Below are positions 53,145 through 53,145 of a stretch of 53,145 nt of DNA, piece by piece. Below the pieces are notes generated by a model that worked only from the letters and a program-made list of their open reading frames with translations, had not been told where the DNA came from and made no database searches. A program made the position numbers and the translations under genes. Position 1 is the first letter of the stretch. Each line of letters opens with the position of its first letter. Origin of the DNA: an uncultured Erysipelotrichaceae bacterium (lineage in GTDB: Bacteria > Bacillota_I > Bacilli_A > RFN20 > CAG-826); assembly GCA_902769185.1 (NCBI GenBank), contig CACXNV010000008.1:1-53145 (forward strand), in the 5' to 3' direction.

Positions 53145-53145
53145 A

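Overview
The window looks like a chromosomal segment of an anaerobic, low-GC Bacilli-type bacterium of the reduced-genome, gut-associated kind (Erysipelotrichia / RF39-like / Mollicutes-like lineages). That placement is an inference from gene content: an AT-rich sequence, a Firmicutes-type S10-spc-alpha ribosomal cluster, a cysS-rlmB-sigH-like block, an ecfA1-ecfA2-ecfT-truA block, a trimeric [FeFe] hydrogenase and an oxygen-sensitive class III ribonucleotide reductase. Tryptophan is encoded by TGG and the ribosomal genes read through at full length with standard stops, so I see no UGA recoding.

Layout. 1-8.8 kb is mostly minus strand: ribokinase (cut by the left edge), nucleoside hydrolase, folD, dCMP deaminase, a small unknown protein, thioredoxin reductase, a frameshifted nrdD fused to a redoxin domain, and peptidase T. 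The nrdD activase faces the other way at 3.0 kb. 8.96-13.2 kb (plus) holds a kinase-like protein, prs and queuosine genes tgt-queA-queH. 13.3-28.4 kb is one large ribosomal operon from rpsJ to rplQ, including secY, adk, map, infA and rpoA. 28.5-33.5 kb carries a hydrolase-like/glycosyltransferase fusion, a zinc-ribbon membrane protein and preTA. 33.6-34.5 kb is a mostly non-coding stretch with a strong candidate structured RNA, a small minus-strand gene and a second RNA hairpin/terminator. 34.5-38.7 kb encodes the hydrogenase operon. 38.8-44.8 kb has cysS, rlmB, a sigma-like factor, the ECF transporter module and truA. 44.9-49.2 kb is accessory: a Fic protein flanked by inverted repeats, yebC, a DUF3990/HTH pair and an MqsA-like/DUF2442 pair. 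49.4-50.8 kb has rplM-rpsI and four tRNAs. From 51 kb to the end is an accessory island: an AlbA_2/HATPase protein flanked by direct iterons, a truncated TOTE-type primase fragment, and a NUMOD/HNH-type fragment cut by the right edge.

How it fits together. The core genes cover translation, secretion and nucleotide supply under anaerobic conditions. NrdD, its radical-SAM activase, a fused redoxin and TrxB could form a deoxynucleotide-making chain. The nucleoside hydrolase and ribokinase recycle nucleosides. PreTA and the hydrogenase link NAD(P)H and ferredoxin pools to pyrimidines and H2.

The most interesting items are: the roughly 120-nt GC-rich RNA at about 33.6 kb with its own promoter and terminator; two unrelated accessory genes, each with a C-terminal winged-helix region and each bracketed by duplicated operator-like repeats; several first-in-operon genes that look leaderless; and long Ala/Lys/Glu/Pro tails on many ribosomal proteins.
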